64,000 bases of DNA from NCBI GenBank assembly GCA_001792895.1, contig MARA01000009.1:1178001-1242000 (forward strand), in the 5' to 3' direction. Made by a program: the position numbers and the translations under genes. How positions within the stretch are numbered: position 1 is the first letter of the stretch; the number at the start of each line of letters is the position of its first letter. The notes below the pieces were generated by a model. The model did not search any database. It had not been told where the DNA came from and saw only the letters and a list, made by a program, of their open reading frames with translations. Below are positions 50,746 through 63,100 of this stretch, one piece after another. The DNA comes from Lentinus brumalis. Taxonomy: Eukaryota > Basidiomycota > Agaricomycetes > Polyporales > Polyporaceae.

Positions 50746-50992
50746 GTAAGAAGTATTGAAGTAGCCTTAGTTCACCCCGCCCGAAGTACGCTGCACCAAT
50801 CTCTATATTGGAGAAGTGCTTGTACTCTGGTGGACGTGGTGAAAGGCTGACCTCTCACCACGTCGGGGCGCGCAACATAATGGTGCGCGCTTACCAGTAT
50901 TAGATACAGGTTGTTACTATATACTAATGACTATAAGGCGGTATACAATTGTGCATTGAAGTGATTAGTTAGTAAGGCTTAGATGCCTTACA
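50746..50992 (-). repeat. 5' LTR of outer gypsy
   Basis: 247 bp, TGTAAGGCATC...CTTCTTACA in element orientation. It contains two back-to-back hairpins: GACGTGGTGA/TCACCACGTC (10-bp stem) and GCGCGCA/TGCGCGC. The sequence after the LTR begins CTTTTTTACGCTCC; no ordinary TGG-type primer site is visible. Confidence 0.9.
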
Positions 50993-50997
50993 ATATG

Positions 50998-52166
50998 GGC
51001 TGGCGGGTGGCGCGTGTGTCGTCACTATCATCGAGGTGGCCTTGACCTCTTGCCTGCGGATCTGGGAAGTGACCGCCTTCTGGAGTGGAGGACTCCGCGG
51101 GCAGCGTCTCCGATCCGGTGTTCCTTCTCTGTCTGTTCGCGCCCTCTCCGTCTCGCTCATACGCGCTGACATTTCCGCCCTGGTGCGGTCACGACCCAAC
51201 TGCTCTCAAGGCATCCCACATTTGCCGTCTAGTCCGACCTTTTGTCCCCCATTCCTTGCCACTGTATGCGCAGGCGAGAAGAGCGATGCGGCCCACCCAT
51301 ACATTGTTATACGACGCGACTATATACATGTGGTATCCCTGGGACTGCGCATATGTATCATAGCGCGATGTCTTGTACTTCAGGTCGCAATCTTCACTAC
51401 TTTGCCTCCAGGTCTCTGTCTGCGTGTCTCCGGGTAAGCCGCCGACCAAGACCACTGTCCGGGTCTCCGGAAGAGGTGCCCCGGATGTGACTCGTGCAGC
51501 ATCCGAGACAGTTTCCATTCTGGGGCTGAGAAGCAAGGCATACCAGTCCGGCCTCCGGGGGCGAGGGCGACGGTGCGTGTGGACGAGGGAGAGTTATGCA
51601 GCGTGGTGTACGTAGGTGCTGTCAGTGGGTGGACACGATTGACAGCCTGTTGGTGGACGTTTCGCCACAATCGCCGCACAACTCGCTGAATATATATGCA
51701 CATGACGGAGCTTCAAGGATTCGCCGAGGCGCAGCGCCATTCTGCCCATGGTGTCAGACGTCGTAGAACACGCGGTATTACGGCGAAGGACAGTCTCCTC
51801 GACAGCTCCAGCTGATCTACAGGCCGTGTCGGATCCCTGTCCTGGCGAGTCAGTGTTCCGGTGTTCGTTAGCTGCTCATATACCGCAATATGTACTCACG
51901 ATCCGTAACGCCCCACAGGACACGCCGTCAATTAACGTATCCGGTGGTGTTGGTCTATAGCATAGTACCACCACGCTGCACGACATCCCTGCTTGGTTTG
52001 ACAGATTCTTGAATTGCGCACCAATGTTGTAGTGCCGCGTGCCTGCCTGCATGCGCTGCGAGCAGTTCATCTACACATTGCCCTAGCTATCGCTCCTGCT
52101 CTTCGTCCACTGTCATCTTCTACTCGACGTCAAGGCTTTCTGCAGCTCATAGTCTCTTACGCTACA
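50998..52166. other. Intergenic region between gypsy and the DUF6535 gene
   Basis: No gene supported. An open frame at 51036-51437 (plus) has no recognisable domain; it continues a frame open on the far side of the gypsy element when the ATATG duplication is collapsed, so it may be part of an interrupted ORF. The last few hundred bases presumably hold the promoter of the next gene. Confidence 0.35.
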
Positions 52167-55100
52167 ATGTCCAAGAATTCAACGGCGACCTCCAGTCCTG
52201 CGCAAGGAGTCGCGAATGCCACACCCGCCTCCTCGGGCGCAGCAGCTTCGCGTGAGGCAGCAGGAGGCGGCGCCGCTAGTAGCCAACCGGTGCAAGAGCC
52301 ACCACAGGTAAGGATAGTGGTGTTTAGTGAGTCGGCAGGGCTGACCATGACGTGGTTGCATACAGGCACCCAATGATGCCAAAGCCCAAGAACCCGAACG
52401 AAAGACCGCGGAAGATCTGGAGGTGAGCGGTACAAGTAGCGCAAAGGGTGGCTGCGCGCATGGCTCAACAGCGCACAGGCATACTGGAAGACCAGACAAA
52501 CGTTCTGTACCGCGAGCCAGCGTGCAGGTACTTGGGAGGAGACGGCGCAGATCGTGGAGGGATACAGCGACGAGCTGATCTACCTGTGGCACAGGGAGAT
52601 CGATGACCTGCCTGTCTTTGTACGTCGTCTACTGCGCACACTACAGGACCACTGCGAACTGTGACTGATGTCCTTGTCATATAGGCGGGTGTGTTCTCCG
52701 CGATCCAGGCCACATTCAACGTCGAGGTATATAAGCGCCTCGCTCCCGACCCCGATCCGGATCCCGTCCTCGTCGCCCTCGAGAGGATCTCCGCGCAGCT
52801 CAGCGGCTTCGCCGTGAACCCGGCCTTCGTCAACTCTACACAGCCCTCCTTCGTCGTCGATGCTGCCAAGCATACCCCTACGGTGGCGCTATGGATTGTC
52901 GTGCTCAACGCGCTCTGGTTCTCGAGCCTGATCTTAAGCCTGGCCGCCGCATCCATCGGTATGTTCATGAAGCAATGGCTCAATGAGTACAGATTTGGGG
53001 TCTCGGGAACGTCGCGTCCAACCGCGCGCCTTCGCCAGCTTCGTCTAGACAGCTTGCAGCGGTGGCGTGTGCGAGAGATCGTGAGCCTCGTCCCCGTGCT
53101 CCTCCAGATCGCCTCGGGGCTGTTCTTCGCTGGGTTGCTTGTCCTCTTGTGGAACCTCAATCGCACCGTGGCCATCGTCGGGAGCGCTTTGGTTGGGATC
53201 CTGGCCGTCTTCTCCATCTCCACCATCATTCTCCCCAGCGTTGCAACGCATTGCTCCTACCTCTCCCCACAATCACGTATGGTCTTTGAGCTCACCAGAG
53301 CATTGCGGAAGGCTCTATTTCTATACAGGTACAGACTTTCATCCTGGATTGCCTCCCGCTATGACTGTGTTGCCGTCGAGTTCGATCACTTGGACCTCAT
53401 ACACACCGATGCCAAGCAATTCCGGGATCGGCATCCTCGCATCTACCACCTGTGCAAGATGCTCTTCCCGCGTGACCGAGCCTCCAACCTAGCGTGGCGC
53501 GGGATAGAAAGTATGCTTATTTCTCGACATGGAGACACCCTAGACAGCGAGATGGTAGCAACCGCATACACGACCTCGATGAGTACCAACTACCTCCGTC
53601 ACGCCGCGGCTCTGTGCACCACAGAGCTTACCCCCAAGGCCATGCGAACCTGCTTCCAGAGAATCATGTCAGCTAACATCGCGCATTGGGGGACGGACGG
53701 ACATCGGGAGGCAATGCGGTCGGTGCATCCTTACATGTGGAGCGGTGCCCTCATCGCCTTCATGGACGTCTCTGGCAATGACGCTGCGTGGTCACCATCG
53801 ACCTTGGTCGCGGCGTTGGATACTGCGTACAGGTACATTGCTCTATCGAGTCAACAGCTCCAGTCAGACACTCCAGGGACACGTCTGCTCTGTGTGGACC
53901 TCGCACGTATTATACGCCACTACGACCACAGCACACTACCTCCCGACTCTCCAAATATCGCCGAGAATATATACGAGCTCGACCTGCGGTACGTAATGGA
54001 AGAAACTGGAGACATGAAACTAGGAAACGATGTCCGCCAGCACGGTAACTTCCCATATTCAAGTCGCGTTGTTGACCGCCTTCGAGCTGATGCACGCATA
54101 CTAGTTGTCTCCGTCTACATCGGCGACGCACTCAAGGGGTTAGAGGGGACCATCATCGAGGACGCAAGCATTGAGCGAGCCCTGATCGCTCTTGAAGCCA
54201 TCATCTATTGCGTCCCGTCAAAAACCGGGTCGGACTACAAGTGCGATGACCCGGAGTACAAGGCCGTACACTCCCAGGCTGCGCGTGCGCTGGAAGCGTT
54301 CTCAAATTATCTATCTACAGGTCCCTTCTTGATTGGCGCGTACACCATGGAGTACCGGATAGACGATGTCCTCAAGGCGCTCCGCGAGCATGGAGAGCAG
54401 GCGGATCTCATGTCCACAGAGCTGCGACAGGCTATCGTCCGCTATCGGGATGCGTACCAGAGTGCGCACAAAACGCTTCCAAGGTATTGGGAGCGTAACA
54501 AGGAGTGGGTTCAGAAGCTCAGGCGCGAGCTCGACAACCCGGCGCAGGTGCGCATGCGTCGCCCCTGTCGTAGCACATGCTCGCTAACTTCCGTTCATCT
54601 AGAACGCCACCGCCGGTGTCGCGTCTACATCTGGGGGAACCGCGGACCCGCCCATCGTCGCTGCCCCAGCTGCAGTGTCCCACGACTCTGTCAGTGTCGC
54701 CGTTGCATCTCAGCAAAAATCTGGGACCCGAGATGACATCCAGACGGACACGCTGCCAGTGAACGGATCCTCTACACCATCCACCTCTCCTCCGTCCACC
54801 GCTCAGATCGCACCTGCCGTGGTTCCCAACGAATCTGTGGCCAGTGCCCGAGGGGCGGCAGACGCACACCCCCCGACGGAGCTGAATGCGAACGGTCGCT
54901 CAGCTTCCGCCGCTTCTCTGCCTTGTATTCGCACCGAAGCCGTGGACGAATCTGCCGACAGCCACCCAGGTGCTGTAGACAACGAGCGCGGTGCCCAGCT
55001 GGCCGCGACAGAATTCTCCATCACAGAGGCTCCACCGTTCCTCGATCACATCGCGACCGTCGACGAACCTGCAGTCAGCGTCCCGGGTACTGCAGAGGGC

Positions 55101-55199
55101 GACCGGAGTGCCCAATCCCAGGAGAAGCTGGCGACGAACGGATCCTCTTCCGCCCCGTCCACACCTCCGCCGTCCTCAGGTGGCTCCGGCCTGCCTTGA
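52167..55199 (+). CDS. DUF6535-family membrane protein, five exons
   Basis: Exons 52167-52307, 52366-52422, 52479-52619, 52685-54547 and 54603-55199, all phase 0 with 55-65 nt introns, give about 932 aa. The N-terminal 66 residues are Ala/Ser-rich. Residues about 67-260 match my memory of the Agaricomycete DUF6535 domain: YSDELIYLWHREIDDLPVFA, GVFSAIQATFNVEVY, LVALERISAQL. They contain membrane segments LWIVVLNALWFSSLILSLAA, LVPVLLQIASGLFFAGLLVL and VAIVGSALVGILAVFSISTI, with the typical KQWLNEYRFG between. A long helical region (to about 730) and a Ser/Thr/Pro/Ala-rich disordered tail follow. Function of the family is unknown; it is often multicopy and has been noted near immunity- and transport-type repeat proteins. 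Start chosen because it is the first ATG in phase with exon 2. Confidence 0.85.
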
Positions 55200-58100
55200 C
55201 CTCGCAACTCGTCTGCGATTCCGCCTTGCAGCTATTTCTTAATCACCGTCCCACCGTCCACTGCCTCGCATTTCTCTTCTGTCCCGTAGCTGCTTCTGAA
55301 TCACCGGCCGACCGCGTCTCTTCCCCCTTCCCTCCCGTATATATCTTCCCATACACGCTGTCTTGTCCCTCTCGTCGTCCCATCTCCGTCTGGTTTCCTA
55401 CGGCTCTCCTCCAGCATACACGTGTTGTCGAGTCCAGCTCTCCTGTACCCCATCCTTCGTCTTTACTGCCAGTCACAAAACCCCAATCACGCTCGCAAGC
55501 TGAGTTACCCAAACGGATCATGTATTCCTCTGTACCTACTACATCGTGTAGGAAGCTCTGGCAATATAGTCGTATGTACGGTGTCCAGGCGACTGCATGT
55601 ATATTATATATATCAAATCATCTTCCCAGCCAGCGCGAATCATTAGACATGCACCGGAAAGTCGACGAGGCAATGCCAACGCGGAGACTGGAGTCCTCGT
55701 TGAGATCCTGGCAGGACATAGATAATCTGGCCGGTCAACACCACCTATAGACTCCATCGCGACTTGCATACGCGGCCTTGTTCTGGACGTCGTTGTGATT
55801 GTGCGAGCTGGACGACTGTTTGGTTTGAGCCTGAAAGCGAGGTGTCTTCCTAATAGTGCGCGCATTTATAGCGGAATCTGCTCAAGACGTACATAGACAA
55901 CACAGTCTCCGCTACGTTGGCATGGCTGCGTCTCGATGCCTCTGGCGCAGTCCAGAATACGAGCTGCGTCGAGACGGATGACCGGAGGACGAGGAAGCGC
56001 ACGGCCAGCCGATCGGCCAACCGTACTCTACATCGCCCGAGCTCGGAGTTGTCCTGAGCATGGTCAGCCAGCGTTCCGAGCCTCGAGAACCAGACGCCTT
56101 AGAGAGGCCGGTCGCTGATGAGATGCACAAGTCAGCGTTACAATGGCAATGGACATAGTGACGACGGCGCTGCACAAAAGAGGTTGCCTCACCGACCACC
56201 ACGACAGCTCGACGCGCCTCGCCGGGGCCCTGGATCTGGAAGGACGAGTCGTGATATCGGCTTGAACGTCACCACGAGGGGCAGCTCGCACGACAAGCCA
56301 CCTCACACCTCCGGGTCACCAACATACTCAGCGGGGTTCGGGTGGTATTCACTCGAGCACGACCGTGAACGCGAGCCGCACCTCAGTATGTCAAGAAGCC
56401 GCCTCCCAGCTCCGCGCCGTGGATGTGCTCAGGGCGCTATTGTCGACGAAAGTTTTTGTCGATGGCTACGACCTGACCCGGCTGCCCGACGCCCGTTCAA
56501 CCTCACATTATACGCGGATGGATTATTGCTTGAAGCCCCGTGCGTGTCCGGGATCGTCTCGGACGAGTGATAAATGATGCTACGTGAGTGCTGCAGCTCG
56601 TCGGCCGCGGCGCACAACTAGCCCGCGCGTAAGTTAGTGAGTCCGATGCGGGACACGGTATGACTCTGTACCTTTGACATACGACATAGGAGCAACCGTT
56701 GCAACAGGACAGTATCCGGGTAAGTTGCAAGCAGACAGAAGCAGACGGCAAGTACACATCGGCAAGACGGGCCGGTGTGACCCGCGTGGCTGCCACATGC
56801 CTACTGCTAGCTCGTCCTCGATGTCCTCCTTGTCTTCCTCACCTCTGGACAGTTCGCCCACTACGACAAGCTAGATGGCACCCCCTCTCTATATGCCTGC
56901 CTTTCCTGCCGCTCAACGACTCTCGCGCTTGAGACACGTGCTTCGGCAAGTTGAAGTACTGCAAACCTTCCGCGACGCAACAACTCGAAGACCTGCGGCC
57001 TCGCTGCATCCTCACCACGCCCTACTATGCTTCCCGCTCAAGCGAGAGACTCCTCCCCTCGGAGCCTGGAGAGCAAGACCTTGTGCCCTATGAGGATCAT
57101 TGCGGCCTCGGTGAGTAGTGATCGGCCGTTCCTGTTCCCAGGTTGTCCGTACGAGCAATTCTCCCTCCGCGTACTAGGACACGTCTCTCATCTGGCGGTT
57201 TTGGACGGTAGATCACCGTGACCGCCGTCAACATCTCGAAGGCTGCCAGTTTGTGAAAGGGCGAAGAGCTGCCGACAGAGGGATACAAGACCAGGTTCGT
57301 TGTGGTCAACGCGTTTGATGTTCACAACGCGCTCGCCCAAATCAAGGTCAGTTAAGCGATCTAGTACTTCTCATCTACGATGGCTTACCTTCAATCCTGC
57401 AGCTCTCCCGTACCACCGCTCGTCCGGGATAAGGTCGACGTCTGTGCGTACTCTACGAGAAGTCTCATGCGAACGCTCTTCAACATGCAACATGCAAGAA
57501 CCAGCCGTCCTGGTTCGGATTGAAGTCCGCCTCTGAGACGCAAGCAGCATGGACATATGGATACTGCTGATACGAGGTCAGTCATCATCATCCGCATCAC
57601 CTCCCTCGCTCTCTCAACTCAGGTCCGTCCTCGTGCATCTGCAGTCGTGGCAACGTCACCTTATGCACGCGTCCTACCGACCCCAAACTCATCCCCCATG
57701 TCTGCTACATATGGCGCGTGTCCCTTCCCAGGTCTTCGCGCCGACAGCCCGCTGTGCTGGAGTACAGCTGCAGGTAGCCTTCGTCGTCGTCCTAGGCAGT
57801 TTTTTCACGGCTGCTGCCTTCGCTGGCACCATCGGGGCTCGCTCGAGCGATGGCCTGGCTGGTCGATCTTGTGCTGGGACCCTTCGCACTGGGACGCGAG
57901 TGGGGCTGTCTCCTCGTTCTCCACATCAGCCATCGTCGGGATCGTGGAGGCCGCGGTGACATCGAGACATCGGCGAAGTTGGAGGCTAGCGGGAATCGGT
58001 CCGTATGGCGGTTCGACGGTTTCAGCAGAGTTATACCACATCTATGAATCTTGTACGAGGCATCTACTCATCGAAGTCGCCATAGGGATCTGACGAGCTC

Positions 58101-59045
58101 GCAAGCCAGGGGCAAATAGTGACCTTTCGCGCATACAGCCGTCATCCATTCTCAGCCGCATCCTCCGTGCTTCCCATGCCGCTCTGCTTGTGCTCGCGTC
58201 GCTGTCGACTCTGACGTCTTCGGTTGTGGCTCGTGGCAGCACTCGCGTGCGGCTCTCGATGGCTCTCATTCTCGTCCTCCAGGCCCTCGGCGCTTGTAGC
58301 TGCGTCCCTCCTTGACACCATCACGGCTCGCCGCGGCACCTGCTCGACAAGTGGGGCCCTTTGGCTCGTACTGACGGAGCACGCCAAGGTCAGTCGTATG
58401 TCACTGTCCCTAGTCCTTTCTTGTTACTGACACCTATCGTGTTTATATTCTGGCCACCTCGACATCACGGGTTACGTGGCTAATTAGCCTGGACGGGTAA
58501 ACGAACCCGGAGGCTAATTAGGGAAAATTGGTCATAGCAAGAGGGAGGCCCGCCGCAGGCGGGCCGCGCAGCGGCCCAGGGTGCCCCGGAGGGGCACCCG
58601 GAAACCTACCAAGAGTGTGCTCCCACTGTGAGTCACTCACTCCCACTCCCGTCTCTCGAAGGGCTTCGCCACAACTGGTGGGTACCAAACTATACCTCTT
58701 GCATCACTCACGATACTCAGTGACCAATGTGTAAGCTCGAAACATACCGAAAACACCCAACAGGACGCTCGCGCACACAACTACCATATGCGGACCCCTA
58801 CGCTCGGCTATGAGTTGTGGATTGTGTGAGCTTCCTTGTTTATACTTGCTATTACTTCTAGCTTCTAACGTCTCACACGGCTCGCGCCTGTTCTTACGTC
58901 CCACAGCAGCCATGTCACTCGAGCGGACTCTTGTAAGTACTAAGTACTTAGACTCGCCTTGTCTCATTATAGAGTTCAGAGGCGGAAGTATATAATCTGT
59001 TGCTCCTAACCAGTATAGGAGGTTAAGTAGCTTGCGAACACCATC
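55200..59045. other. Long region without a confident gene
   Basis: Probable 3' UTR of the DUF6535 gene, then scattered open stretches. Plus-strand blocks at about 56960-57113 (contains LRPRCILTTPYYAS) ending at GTGAGT, at 57250-57348 (contains YKTRFVVVNAFDVHN), and at 58139-58310 (hydrophobic, LLVLASLSTL) look exon-like but do not join into a model. They may be remnants of one or more genes. A cluster of perfect hairpins lies at 58479-58600. Confidence 0.35.
58479..58600. repeat. Cluster of four perfect or near-perfect hairpins
   Basis: CTAATTAGCC...GGCTAATTAG arms (58480-58498 with 58505-58521) are followed by three GC-rich hairpins with 3-nt loops: GGCCCGCC-GCA-GGCGGGCC (58547-58565), GGGCCGC-GCA-GCGGCCC (58561-58577, sharing bases with the first) and GGGTGCCCC-GGA-GGGGCACCC (58579-58599). 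Function unknown. Confidence 0.75.
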
Positions 59046-59786
59046 ATGTCGACCCAACCCAACTTCCTGACTATCGAGAATGCCGAGCGTGCCATCGTCG
59101 TACCGCTCTCAGCGATGTGTGCGCCATACAGCAAACTCGAAGTGCAATTCACTGGCTCTTCCTATTCCTTCGAGACCGGCGAAGTCCGCTGGATTTGTTG
59201 CCTCCAACCACATCCTGATCACCGCCCCCTCACCCCACCGACAATCCCCATCATATGGGAACTTGAGGGTGTCATCTCACCCCTCGAGTGCTTCCTTACT
59301 GCCCTCGGCCGCGACACCTTCTTCGACGACATCAATCCAGAACAGGAAGTCGTCTCCTTCTGGCTCGTGGCACGACGCCGCGGCGATTACATATCTCGCT
59401 TATACTGGGATCAAGTCCTTCCAGCTGTGCAAGCTATCGCGCGGAGCATCCCTTCATCCGAGGTGGACCTGTCAGAGGTGATTCACCAGTCACCTGAGGA
59501 CGCTTCAGTGCGTCTGCAGCTCACATGGCAGCCACCCCATGGCGAGGTGCGTTTCCGTGTCCTCATCCCTCGGGGTTTCGCTGATACCTGCGTTCGCCAG
59601 TCCATCGAGTCTGCGCTGCCTTTTTACAACAAGACGGGAAGACGCATCGTCCCTGCGTCCATCTTAGACGTGCCCTTCGATGCTGTACGTGTCGCATTCA
59701 CCGTCGACTACCTCTACAAGTATGTTGGCGCTGCGGCAAGGCCGCGCACCCTCCAGGCTTCTCTCCAGAATGTCTCTGTCCTTTAG
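59046..59786 (+). CDS. Single-exon gene, unknown 246-aa protein
   Basis: ATG in fair context (ATCATGT). The product begins MSTQPNFLTI and is of mixed, globular composition without signal peptide, membrane segment, repeats or metal-binding clusters. Hydrophobic spacing (IIWELEGVISPLECFLTALG, VSFWLVARRRGDYISRLYW) suggests a folded alpha/beta protein. The lack of introns contrasts with its neighbours. I do not recognise a family. The stop at 59784-59786 is followed 31 bp later by a perfect 21-bp tandem duplication. It lies about 330 bp upstream of the transposase-like gene on the same strand, but nothing ties their functions. Confidence 0.6.
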   Translation: MSTQPNFLTIENAERAIVVPLSAMCAPYSKLEVQFTGSSYSFETGEVRWICCLQPHPDHRPLTPPTIPIIWELEGVISPLECFLTALGRDTFFDDINPEQEVVSFWLVARRRGDYISRLYWDQVLPAVQAIARSIPSSEVDLSEVIHQSPEDASVRLQLTWQPPHGEVRFRVLIPRGFADTCVRQSIESALPFYNKTGRRIVPASILDVPFDAVRVAFTVDYLYKYVGAAARPRTLQASLQNVSVL

Positions 59787-59817
59787 ATAGCATGTAACGA
59801 GTACAGCAGAGAGTGAA

Positions 59818-59859
59818 TGTACACCAAAATGACGGACGTGTACACCAAAATGACGGACG
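59818..59859 (+). repeat. 21-bp perfect direct tandem repeat (two copies)
   Basis: TGTACACCAAAATGACGGAC(G) occurs twice head to tail just downstream of the preceding gene. A short inverted GCGACGACCAGGTCGC follows. Confidence 0.8.
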
Positions 59860-60120
59860 CGACGACCAGGTCGCGGAGACCCTGACCGTGTGTCTCGCTA
59901 AATACATGCTACCATAATTGGACTTGGGACTGCCGATAGAAGAAAGCCCGAGCCCTCACAAAACACGGCGAACAATGTCGCGCGTGCTTCTCGCGCACTG
60001 GAAGGTGTTAGGCGGCGGGCGGCGGCGGTCGCGGGTGGATATATATGGCGGAGGCCGATGTTGGAGGGCGGCACTGCACCCCTGTCTTCACCTCTCTTTC
60101 CGAATCTCCACGTTCCCGCC

Positions 60121-63100
60121 ATGTCCGTCTTCGAGCCAGATGCTGTCCGCGCTCAATGCGTGAACTCCTTCTCGGACTCAGGCAAGAGGAAAGCTGTTGA
60201 CGCAGAATGGAAGGCAGGGGTCAGTGGTTATGTTCTTCGGACGCAGACGCTACCACTTACTGCGTGTTCCCTAGGTCGAGAAGCGTGTCCGCGGCTGGAA
60301 GGAAAAGCGTAAGAATCAGTCCAAGCACGAGGGACAGCTGGAGTTCGTAGCTGAAGTGCTCGAGTATGTCGATCTCCTCACGAGTCTTACCCGCGCGACC
60401 GCGAAAGGCGGGGTGTCCCTGCAGCTCAGTCCACGGTTCCCCCTTCTTGGTCCGCACTTCATACCTCCCTCCTTCTCCCATGCGCAGCGCCGCCAGGCCG
60501 TTACGCAAGTCAAACCAGATCTCGCTTACCTGAAGCCGGTCACTGTCATCCACCCGGCCTTCTATCCGGGCGAATTGAGTGCGTGCCCGCAATGCCGCTC
60601 GTCGGACATCGTGTGGTATGGCTGGAATCCAACTGGACACCGCGAAGTGCATGGCATCGAGCGCGAGGAGACCGCAATCGGCTACCAGTTGCGTTGCAAT
60701 TCGTGCAAGAAGTCGCACGCCGGTCACAGGGGTGGGTCGTTGAAGGCTGAGGAGGAGGAGGATACCTCATACTCCTTTACGACAACGAACGCTCTGTTCT
60801 GGGAGAATCGCGAGCACTGGGATATTCCGAGTGAGTACGGTCTCAGGCGCCATTGTATCAGTTTGTAGTACTCACCTCAGCGACCAGTTGGTATTCCTCA
60901 TTTCCTCAAGAAGAGTGCCTTGACACGGGACCTCTTCAACCTGGTCGTAGAGCTCCGGCCTTCGGGAACTGCAGCTGGAATAGCAGAGCACATACAACGT
61001 GAGTAGACCTGATACGCAGATGACTGGCAGTTCTGCGAATACGCACTGACTGGTTTCCTCCAGAGCTCCACCTTCTGGAGTACCACAAGCTTCATCTTGC
61101 ATATCTTCGTGCACACGCAGCCCGGTCACGGCAGGCAGCCGTCCAAGCGCCTCCGCCTCTTGAAGTGTTCGCAGACCCGATGACTTCCGGGAAGCACCAT
61201 GATGCCGGTTACGACTGTCGGTCAATCAGCGATGAGCTCGTCAGCGACGTGTACAGCAAGTGGGTGGAGAAAACACGACAGTCGGAGTCGGAGGAGCTCT
61301 TGCGCACGCTGACCGGTAAGTTCCCACGCGTTATGTGCGTCCTTTGTATGAGTTCTCACACGACTCCCACTCAGCTATCACCATCTCTCTCGACGCCACC
61401 TTCCGTTCTGCCGGCAAAGCGACCGTTTCGGATAAAGACAAAGCGCGGACCAAGCTTTGGACGGGAGGGCTGCAGTCCGTACTGAACGAGATAGGTCAAA
61501 CTATGGCTTGGGTGAGTCTTACCTCCGAAGTGTCGGTCACCGGCGTTCAAACTGATATTCGTTCGTGCTAGGGATGGTGCCATTCATTAGCCCACGCTGA
61601 AATTGAAGAGCTTCTCGACGGCATCAGGCGGCGACTCGAGCTGTTGGATGTCGCGTCGCCTGAGATCGCCGTAGCGGACAATTGCTGCCATGTGCGGGCG
61701 GCAATCCAGAAGGTCTTCCCGGACATCTACGTGGTCCTTGATGTCTGGCACTTCGTCCAGCGGTACGTTTCTTTGACCTGTGTTGTTTGCGCGTGACTAA
61801 CAGCGACATCTAGCTATGCAGCGTGTGTTCTCGGCGGTACGAGGAGCCCTTACCGCGCAGCGGTCATACAAGACATCACCAATGCGATATTAAAGTCCAC
61901 TGCTAGCAATGGTAATCCGGCCATCTATCGGAGCCAGGAGGAGCAGGAGCGTAGGTTGGTCGACGCATATGCGCGTTGGGCAGAGAAAGGCGACGTCTGG
62001 TCAGCTGCTGCGGAGAAGGTGAGTTCTCTGCAGCGAAGATCTGCAGCTCGTACTCACGGCGCCACAGGTACATGCCGACCAGCTATCACACGTCAAGAAA
62101 GGGTGTCTTGCGCGACCGCGTAATGACGTACGTTCAGACGGCAGCCGGGTCGAGGGGTCGCACAAGGGCTGGAACAGCCTTCAGCGAACTCACGCAAGCG
62201 GCGTCGAGACGATGACCTACCTTGGCCATGACTTCGTGCTTCGTCGCGACATCCGTATCGGCTTGAAGTCTGGCTCCCCCACGGCATTCATTGCGTCCAC
62301 CCATGGCTCTCACCACCTCCACCTCGTCAACACTATCGCCACCATCTGGAACGAGCGGCTCGATGTCATGCGCAAGAAGCATCGTCTCTCTGCCGATCTC
62401 ACGCCGCTCCCTATCCTAGAGCCCGCAGCAAGTGGAGAGACGTTCGGCTTGATGAAGCTGAGCACGGCAACTGCGGCACATTACACGTTCGTCAAGGACG
62501 AGCCAGTGGACGAGCTTTTGGATCTTACCACCTATGACGACCCCGCCAGTATCCTGGTGGATATGGGCATTGACCCAGCTCTCGCTCATCTTCTCCCTCC
62601 AGCTGCAGCTTCCGGCGCGTCTTCGGGTGGGTCGGGCTCCGCCGCGAGCCCCTCCGGTGCTCGCCAAGCTGCCGCAGTACAAGCAGCTGGCTCTTCCGGC
62701 TCTACTCACTCGAACCTCGCTCCTCTTGAGCCCTCCTTCCCTGCTCCCGACTCTCCAATACGACTGCCGTCCGACGACGTCATCGAGCTCAGTAGCAGTG
62801 ATGGCGTGGACGACGACGACGACTTGCCAGACATCAGCGCGGTGCTACAATCAGTACGTCCCACGCTGCCGTGTGGTGTCCTGCTTCATGACTGATACTT
62901 CTTCCCTCTAGACGCCCTCTCGGAAGCGTGCCGCTAGCACTATCAACGCGGACGATCAGAGCAACCCCGCCCATCTTGACGACATTGCGAACCCTGTGCG
63001 CAAGCTTGTGACCGATGACGACGAACTCCCAAGGAAGAAAGCTCGTCTGACCGTGCCGGGCAACGCGGTCAAGGACAAAGGGAAGTCTCAGGCTCGCGCA

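Larger units (their letters stand above)
32286..50992 (-). mobile_element. Outer Ty3/gypsy element (minus strand), split by an inner gypsy element
   Basis: Terminal repeats of about 247 bp lie at 50746-50992 (5') and 32286-32533 (3'). A 5-bp duplication ATATG sits outside (32281-32285, 50993-50997). Without the nested element it is about 10.5 kb, long for Ty3/gypsy because of extra ORFs before Gag-PR and after integrase. The two LTRs differ by about one base indel, so the insertion is young. The nested element sits between protease and RT. Confidence 0.92.

Noticed and set aside
58547..58600. Bacterial-type rho-independent terminators
   Set aside because: The window is eukaryotic nuclear DNA and no T-tract follows the hairpins.
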